Source: Asterella californica
Taxonomy: Eukaryota > Streptophyta > Marchantiopsida > Marchantiales > Aytoniaceae
Reading direction: 5' to 3'
DNA length: 64,000 nucleotides
NCBI GenBank assembly: GCA_036924285.1
Contig: JAYKYS010000010.1
Location: forward strand, 8,990,001-9,054,000
The notes under the pieces are model-generated. The model did not search any database and was not told the origin of the DNA. It saw only the letters and a program-made list of their open reading frames with translations. The stretch's first letter is position 1; each line of letters starts with the position of its first letter. This document shows positions 57,102 to 64,000 of this stretch, one piece after another. The position numbers were made by a program, and so were the translations under genes.

Positions 57102-58280
57102 ACGGATAAAGATCTTGAGTGGTTACATTCACCCAAGCGAACCGCTTCTAGAGAGCAGCGGATATCCCTGAGACACCAAAGAAAAGAAGAAGAGCTCAGG
57201 AAGATCCGATCAGTAGAGTTGGAAGAACCTTCCATCTCGAGCATAATCTTTGGAGAAGAGAGAAGCCAACGAGGTGACCACGTGTATAAAGTATATTTTG
57301 GTACTGGTTACTCGGAAGACGTCTTCCCAAGTGTGGAAGAGGTCTCTCAAGGTGAAGAAAGACTAGAGGAGATTGTTCTAGACGTCTCAGAAGGCGACAA
57401 CGACAGTAGTTCTGACTCAAAAGACGACCTTCGTGACTCAGACAGGTCTGGACCTTCGAGAAGACCATCTCTACCACCTGGGCCTGAGGGAGGAAGAAGT
57501 TGACAGTCGTATCAACCGACAGTCGACATGGCTTCCCACACTCGGCAGAAGTACCATCCGTACGACGATGATGCTGACGCGGATGACTTCATCACGATGT
57601 TCGAGACCATCTCTCGATCCAACAAGGAAGACTCGGATGCTGACAGACTCCGTGTATTTCTTAGTTTGATCATAGGGAAGGGAATGAAATGGATGAGTAA
57701 AATGTTGGATGATGGGTTAATAATGACCGCTTGGGCTACTCTGAAGGCAGCTTTTCTGAAGAGGTTCAGAGGAGTGGGCTATGATCGGATGATCCTCATA
57801 GAACTTCAGAGGCTCGAACGGAAGAAGAAAGAGACACTGCGGGATTACACCGAGAGGTTTGAAGACCTCCTGGATCACATCTCTCAGAACCAAGGAAGAT
57901 CCGGTTATTGTGCCCAGCAAGCCGTGGAATGGTACTTGGGAGGATTGTCTCAAGATATGGAGTTGTACTGTAGAAGAGGAGGAGGTGATGATTTAGTAGA
58001 AGTACAGAAGCATGCCGAGCAGTATGAAACCTCGAGCATCACTCAGAATATGACGAAAGATAGAAGGAAGACCTCGAAGAAGTCCAAGAAGTCGAAGAAG
58101 CCTTCTAGGAAGTCCAAGAGGAAGTCCAAGTCCATTGAAACTAATAACAATGATTTGGAAATGTCGTCTACTTCTGAAGAGTCTACTGTCGAAAGTTCAG
58201 AATCTGAATCTGAACAAGAGAAGAAGACACAGAAGAAGAAGAAGGAAAAGACACGATCAAGGGAAGAAGTTGTGTAGAAG

Positions 58281-59033
58281 ATGCCTTCGACTCAGATCAT
58301 TCAGTCTGCCCTTGATCCCTGTATCGATGAAGTTCTGAAGCAGTTTGCCAACCTGAAAGTTCATCTTCTGAACCAGAAAGACAAGCAGAAGCAACCTACG
58401 GCTTCTCGACCAAACCTTTGGTGCAATCTTTGTAACTCTTTCAGGCACACCAGAGATCAGTGTACGCAAGACCAAACCGTCAATTGGACAGACTGGGAAG
58501 AAGACGATGAGGGATATCTACACGATCCCAGGGGGGAAACTTGCTAAAGGATCGAGATGATACAACCGTTCACTCCCACGCCTCCTGCCCAATATAATCA
58601 TTATACACATAGAGATAGGGCTAGTAATGTACAGACTAGGACGCCCTGGCAACCTTCTTCATCACAACGATCTCTAAACCCTCTTCCCGGAGCTTGCAAT
58701 AATTGTGGAGAGACAAGACACTGGTGGTCCACCTGTCCTCATCCGAGAAGACAGATTGGGCAAGTGTCCTTGTGTGAGAAGTGTAAGGAAGCAAGACATT
58801 TCACAGGAAATTGTCCTCAGACCTTACGCCCACGACAAATGGTTAGATTTGCAGAGACCACACCTCTTGCAGAAGCCGCATCAGCTTCTAAACTCGAGCT
58901 AGCAATGATACAGCACATCACGGTAGAAGAAGAAGATCCTGGGGATTGTACGGATTGTCTCCATATCGAGGAAGACGAACCAGATCCCGGGAAGCGCGAA
59001 GGAAAGAACCTCAGCCGCAGAAGACGACTGTAG
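58281..59033 (+). pseudogene. GypB nucleocapsid region, three zinc knuckles
   Basis: Frames 58281-58547 and 58557-59033 carry CCHC knuckles 'CNLCNSFRHTRDQC', 'CNNCGETRHWWSTC' and 'CEKCKEARHFTGNC', all with intact zinc ligands, then an acidic stretch. A stop and frame change separate the first knuckle from the other two. Bases 59034-59570 continue with Lys/Glu-rich linker sequence in broken frames. Confidence 0.8.
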
Positions 59034-59571
59034 CTCAAAAGACGAAGTCACTTGAGGCAGCTTCCTCTTTCACTTTGGCGGATGGCACTGTTTGAAGCCC
59101 TTGCTCGGATTCAGACAGTTGGCCCCCGGAAGAAGTCCTGGATGAAGCAGTGTTCAAGGTAAGTACCAGAAGCAAAGAAGTTAAAATCCCGTCAGAAGGA
59201 GATCAAGAAGAAGAAGCAGCGTAAGGAGAGGTCATCTTCCCTTGAGCGGTCTTCTTCTCCTACTTACAACCGAGAAGATCCGAAGTACTTTGCTCTTGAC
59301 ATTAGGCAAGAAGTTGAAGCGATCATGCAAGAAGAGCTGGAGAAGCGACGAAAGATAGTACAGCAGCTTCCTCCACCGACTACGGCAACCCCTGTCTCAC
59401 AGAAACAGCTCCCAGTCGAGAGAAGACATCATTCTGGTCTTCCACCCAAGGAAGCAACTACTACATCTTCTCTGTTGGAAACACCAGTCACTCTTCTGAA
59501 GCGATCCCCTTACGACTTCTTACGTACGAGACTTGTGGAATTAGAAGGCGGATGTAACCTTCCAACAGCTA

Positions 59572-60503
59572 TTGGATGGCAACGTTGGTTATAGGAAGCT
59601 GTTACAATCTGTTCTTCGAGGATCGAGGAAGAGGAGAACGACTAAACTTCCTCAGAGCACCCCGATCCTAAGGATAGAGCATGAAGACTTGGGAGCCCCA
59701 GAACTTGATATGGAGATCCATGGCTGTCTTCCGAAGAAGATACCCATTGCTTCCGGCTCCGGAGTTAACATCATGACTGAAGAAACTGCGCATGCCCTAG
59801 GCTTCACTGAGTTCCAGCCTACTCCGAGAATCCTCAGAATGACGGACCAGACCCGAAGATGACCTTTGAGGCAACTGAAAGATGTCTTGATGGTAATTGG
59901 GGGAGCTTTTATCTCACTTACATCATTTTACGACCTGTAGCTAGGGTTGGATATCAGATGTTGATAGGAAGACCATGGCTGTATGCTGCAAATGTAAATA
60001 CCGATTGGAGAAGACATCGTTTGAGATTTCCCAATCCTACACCCAAGCCAGATGAGAAGACCAAAGTCTCCCTTCCTAGGATGAAGATTGGACACCAAGG
60101 TGAAACTCCTTCTACGACAGAGGGATACACGTCAGAAGACTCAGCTGCGTCCTCTGACATTGATGAACGATATGATGAGTTTGTGGTGAATAACTTGTGT
60201 ACTACAGAAGTAGCAGAGATAGCAGAAGAAGTGATCTGTGGATACATTGAGTGCTATGAAATTGCGGAAGAAGAGCTTCCAGAAGACGAAGATACCGTCT
60301 TCTCTTCAGAAGATCCGACAGTTGGTCTTCCAGAAGACGAATCTGAACCGGAAGAAGCTCCCAAACCAGAATACTTTGGTGCCAGTGAGTACAGTCATAC
60401 TGAAGGAATGGTAAACCCGGATGATCTTCAAGAAATGAAGGTTGCTCCTGGGAAGAAGTTGAAGCTTTCCAAGGTGACTTGGAAGACTTTAGAGAACTTT
60501 TGA
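59572..60503 (+). pseudogene. GypB protease, active-site Asp replaced
   Basis: Frame 59572-59862 contains 'KIPIASGSGVNIMTEETAHA', where GypA has 'PIDSGSRVNIM'; the catalytic Asp is Ala (GCT). The next frame (59859-60503) has 'VGYQMLIGRPWLYAAN', the ILG-type motif, and an acidic linker to RT. With the Asp gone the protease would be inactive, besides the frameshift between the two parts. Confidence 0.75.
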
Positions 60504-61100
60504 CGGAGTTCCAGGATGTCTTCGCTTGGACCATAGAAGACATGAAAGGCATAACTCGAGAGTTGGGAGAGCATCGCATTGACTTGCTAGAAGGCGTTAT
60601 TCCTGCACGGCAGAGGCAGTATCGGCTCAACCCCAAGTACTCACTTCTGATGAAGGACCAGATCGACCAATACCTGAAGGCGGGAGTCATCTTCCTAGCA
60701 CTTAGTAGTGAGTGGGTAGCTCCTATTGTCATCGTGCGAAAGAAGCTGACAGGTAAGATCCGAGTGTGTTAGGACTTCCGGAAGCTGAACTTGACCACGA
60801 AAAAAGATCATCATATCACCAATTTTGTGTTAGATCAAATAGCAGGACATGAGTTCTACAGTTTCCTGGATGGGTATTCTAGGTACAACCAAGTTTCAAT
60901 CAGAGAAGAAGACAAGTCGAAAACCACCTTCACTACGGATTGAGACACGTACGCGTACAATCAAATGCCGTTTGGTTTATGCAACGCACCCGCCACATTC
61001 CAGAGACTGATGATTACAATCTTCAAGGAGTATCTTCGTACATTCATGGAGATTTTCTTGGATGATTTTGTGTGTATGGATCGCAAAAAAATAACCTGAT
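60479..61100 (+). pseudogene. GypB reverse transcriptase (multiple stops)
   Basis: 'YLKAGVIFLALSSEWVAPIV' is followed by a TAG (60770) inside the 'RVC*DFRKLN' block. 'FYSFLDGYSRYNQVSIREED' and a TGA at 60943 come next, then '[16 protein letters not shown]' and the catalytic-box variant 'IFLDDFV', then frameshifts. Blocks match GypA RT closely. Non-functional. Confidence 0.82.
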
Positions 61101-61199
61101 ATTTCTGAGGAAGTGTTTTTTGAAGTGTAGAGAGCATCGTTTGGCTCTTCACCCGGAGAAGTGCTTCTTTGGTATGTCAGAGGGAATTTTGCTAGGACA

Positions 61200-61469
61200 T
61201 AGGATTTCTGGAAGAGGTCAATTGTGCTAAGGTGGAATTCATCATGAAACTTCACCCACTTGCTAACCTGACTCAGTTGAGAAGCTTCCTAGGCAACGTA
61301 GGATGCTACAGGAGGTTTATTGACAGGTATGCAGAGATAGCAAGAAGACTTACCAAGTTACTGAAGAAGGACGAACCTTACCTTTGGTCTTCTGAGCAGC
61401 AGGAAGCATTCGAAGATATGAAAAGACTTCTGTCAGAATCCCCTGTCCTAAAGCCACCTGATTGGGAGA
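61200..61469 (+). pseudogene. GypB RT thumb and start of RNase H
   Basis: This carries 'LRSFLGNVGCYRRFIDRYAE' and 'SEQQEAFEDMKRLL', ending at 'PVLKPPDWE', where the GypB LTR is inserted. The missing downstream half corresponds exactly to what begins at 25810 on the minus strand. Confidence 0.8.
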
Positions 61470-64000
61470 TGTGGTGTCCACAATTTACAGGATTCACGAA
61501 TTTTTGAAAATTTTAAGGTTAATAACTTGTTTGTATAACTGAAGAAGCTTTGTTACTTAAGATTACGGCTTCCTTAGAAGGAAGATGATCTTACGATCTT
61601 TTTCGTAATAAGAAGTTGACTTCTTCGGAAGACGGCCGTCTTCCGGGAAGCATCTTCTCGGCTGTGTCTTCCGAAGACGGTCGAAGACGGCGGAAGACGG
61701 AAGACGGAAGACACGTATCTTCTGGAAGACGGCAACCGTGGAAGCTTAACCACGTAAGAAGTAGGTGTACCTACTAGGTAGCACCAAGTAAGTTAGGTAA
61801 GTCGGGTAGGTCGAAAACCCCTAACTGCGTGAGAAGATGCGAAGGAAGCGCATTAGCGCAGAACACTATCATTTCTCACATCGGGGTTGCTTTGGCCTAG
61901 AAGATCAAATTGAAAAGGTAATCGAGTTGAATGAAGGCAGCGGAGTGGAATTGGGTAAAATCAGGATCGATTCACAGCTAGGAAGAAGACGAGGGCAACT
62001 CGCTGAGAGCAGGAAGCACCTAGAGCTGAAGGAGTCTTCTGGAGACTCCCGGGAACAGACATTGAAGGACGGCTGAGAAGAATCGAAGGTGGAGTCTTGT
62101 TCGATTGAGGTGTAGCAAGAAATTGACGACGGAAGCAGCTTCTGCGGAGTCGCATTGGAGCTAGGGTCAGAGCCGGAAGCGCACAGAAGATTGAAGATAG
62201 CTCGGGAAGCAACAGAAGACTGTTTGAGGTTCTTTCCATGTTCTCTTCCCTTCCCACCGCTTCTCGCCTTTTGCTTGGTATCCCCCGCGCTTCCCCGGTT
62301 GTTTGCAGACAAACCGATCGATTGATTCCCTCCCCACATTTTTACTTCTGAGACATTGAGCGCGCCCAATTTTTGAGAGCCATCTTTTTGCTTCTTCTTG
62401 AATGCAATTCGAGCTTCCCTGCCCATCGTCCTCAAATTAGAGATCACAACTATCAATTTCCCTACTCTATCATCCTTCTACTCCCGAAACCTTGACCAAA
62501 AGACGCTTCGGAAGATCTGAACATCTTCGGAAGACGCTTCTGTAACCTGACTGTCTTCGGAAGATGACTGTGTGCAATTCGTATCAAGAGTGGATTGGCT
62601 TTGCTTTGGTGTTAAGAGAGGCTTGGTACGAATCTCGAGTGGCTTGGAGAATTGTTTGTTATTACGAGAAGTTGGAAGTCGGCCTGTGCCTCCTGGTCTT
62701 CCAAGCTTCTCAAATCCACATCTTCTTAGAGAGACTAGAAGGCTGGAAAGACTGACAGAATGCGCGAGAAGACGTGAGAGTCCGTTAAGGTTCTCTTCTG
62801 TCTGACCCATAGCAACCTATTCCTTCTTTCTGAACTTAGAAGAGAGTTATGAGAAGTCTTGCTGACAGAATCTGGAGAGAATGGTCGAGGGTCATGTCTT
62901 CTCATCATGCGGCAAGCTTCTTCTGAGTGTGTATGAGAGATGAGAAGTCAGAAGAACAGAGTGCGAGTGTCTTGTGTTTGTTGTGAGGTTAGATTGCGTG
63001 TAGGAAGCAGAAGACAGGTGAGACCAGTGAAGAGAAGCTTGGCTTCGGGAAGTCTTCCGAGAACGATATTGAATCGAAAGCTGTCCCGGGAGTCTTCCCA
63101 GAGGCCATTGTCATCGCAGGAGCCCGCAACCATCTTCTGAACTTGTTACACACTCTACTTCTCGCAAATCTTGTATCTTCTGTTATGAAGTAGGATGTAA
63201 TGCAAGGTGGGTTGTCTTCTTAGGAATCCATGCGAGGCCTTGCTTAGTTAGGATTGTTTAGATATATCTCGGAAGATGAGAGCTATTTAGGAAGCACTGT
63301 TAGAATCTCGGAAGACGGAGAAGCTGTCTTCTGGAAGACTAGATTCGTCTTCTGAGAGTGGAAGCTAGACTGTGAGAACTTGGGAAGGACTGAGCCTTCG
63401 GTTCACAGTAAGTACGTGTGGCTTAGTGCAACAGAGTTTCAAGTATGTCAATGCATCCTCGAGGGTTGGTGTTACCGGCAGCAAAGTTGGCCGAGGCCAA
63501 ACCCCTTCATCAAGGAGTTGGGTCTCGACTTCTTCTTGTGGGATTGGAACCGCGTCGACCAAGGTCTTCTGGAGGAGGTTTGGGCAGCCTTATCGCCTTG
63601 CAACCGTGTACCTGCGAAGGCAGGAGTAGCTCGAGAAAGACCATCTTCCTGGACCGAAGATTGATGGCACATGACCTTTCACAGGTCAGAATCTGAGAAC
63701 CGAGGTTGTTGGCTCGAGAAGAAGATCTTACCCATGATCTCGGATAACTGGCATGTGCTTGAAAGCACAACTTGTCTCTTCCTGGAGGACAAGCAAGGAA
63801 GAAACGACTGGAAGGTTGAATCTTACCGGGAGCCGCAGAAGCGTCTTCTGGCGAAGTTGTTCCTTCACCTCTTTCTTAAGAGAAAGGCGCAAAAGACGAG
63901 GTACCTGAGAGATCAGGACGTGGAGTTCCTGGAAGCCGTGTGTGTCGAAAAGAACGTCAACTGGGGTGCATTCTTCCACGCTTATGTACAGATAGAACTA
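61470..64000 (+). mobile_element. GypB LTR (5' part; runs off the window)
   Basis: It starts TGTGGTGTCC next to GGAGA (61465-61469). It includes a GAAGAC-rich palindromic tract (61618-61740), the longer leader also seen at 42965-43800, and the start of the LTR ORF. The end lies outside the window. Confidence 0.82.
63445..64000 (+). pseudogene. LTR-borne ORF, N-terminal part (runs off the window)
   Basis: The start 'MSMHPRGLVLPAAKLAEA' matches the copy at 29657. A frameshift near 63500 is followed by 'ELGLDFFLWDWNRVDQGLLE', a TGA near 63664, then 'ISDNWHVLESTTCLFLEDKQ' and 'RYLRDQDVEFLEAV', open to the window edge. At the place of the TGA (29960) in the other copy this one has TGG, so that stop is secondary damage. 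Confidence 0.7.

Larger units (their letters stand above)
54787..58277 (+). pseudogene. GypB Gag, split by a solo LTR
   Basis: The start is probably ATG 54787 ('MPLTRGRSRRRT'), preceded by an in-frame TAG. The frame resumes after the inserted LTR at 57102 ('DKDLEWLHSPKRTASREQR') and runs as an acidic N-terminal region to 57503. A frame break follows, then the capsid domain at 57528-58277 ('DADDFITMFETISRSNKED', 'MTAWATLKAAFLKRFRGVGY', 'LRDYTERFEDLLDHIS', 'AVEWYLGGLSQDMELYCRRG') and a Lys/Ser-rich tail. It is homologous to GypA gag. Confidence 0.75.
54407..61469 (+). mobile_element. GypB internal region with gag-pol (decayed)
   Basis: Downstream of the primer site lie a leader, gag (split by a solo LTR), three zinc knuckles, protease, RT and the beginning of RNase H. 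It stops at 61469, where another GypB LTR is inserted (GGAGA, 61465-61469). Gag and pol are of the same type as GypA. Many stops are present. Confidence 0.8.

Noticed and set aside
1..64000. CRISPR arrays, bacterial operons, rRNA or tRNA genes
   Set aside because: No regularly spaced direct repeats with unique spacers, no ribosomal sequence and no tRNA cloverleaf were seen. The primer sites are tRNA complements only.

Overview
The window is a stretch of plant nuclear DNA, most likely from a non-vascular land plant (a liverwort such as Marchantia is my best guess). The evidence is a two-exon chalcone synthase-type gene with the land-plant intron position, Ty3/gypsy elements with tRNA-Asp-type primer sites, a gypsy lineage whose reverse transcriptase looks fungal-like, and no bacterial-style gene organisation. 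The chalcone synthase gene (14706-16056, minus strand) is the only gene that looks intact and host-derived. Almost everything else is mobile DNA, mostly nested and decayed.

Layout. 1-3684: no recognisable gene. 3685-14060: a degraded gypsy element on the minus strand (called GypA here) with gag, protease, RT, RNase H, integrase, a primer binding site and two outer-truncated LTRs. 14706-16056: chalcone synthase, about 650 bp from the GypA 5' LTR. 16331-18200: AT-rich intergenic DNA with one strong palindrome. 18215-22752: a probable rolling-circle (HUH-endonuclease, Replitron-like) DNA transposon with inverted terminal repeats, hairpins and a broken Rep gene. 24783-25810: the downstream half of a gypsy pol on the minus strand, ending at a piece of minus-strand LTR of a second family (GypB). 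27104-42612: a full-length third-family element (GypC, plus strand), inserted in that GypB LTR with a near-perfect 5-bp target duplication. GypC's own 5' LTR is split by a 4.7-kb GypB solo LTR (28877-33590). 42675-61469: GypB material (LTR, primer site, truncated tandem LTRs, gag-pol), itself interrupted by two GypC-type solo LTRs. 61470-64000: the start of another GypB LTR, inserted in the GypB pol.

The most interesting theme is that all three gypsy families carry protein-coding sequence inside their LTRs. GypA and GypB LTRs hold diverged versions of one large protein: a globular N-terminal domain, an acidic/Lys-rich linker and coiled coils, about 760 codons in GypB. GypC LTRs hold a different small two-part ORF whose halves are in one frame separated by a UGA. 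In a diverged relative the UGA is kept and most codon differences in the second half are synonymous, which points to past selection on protein and possibly to stop-codon readthrough. The second theme is the Replitron-like element. All pol genes here carry stops or frameshifts, so none of the elements looks autonomous.

Boundaries of LTRs and target duplications were found by comparing copies within the window by eye. Family assignments rest on motif recognition, not on database searches.
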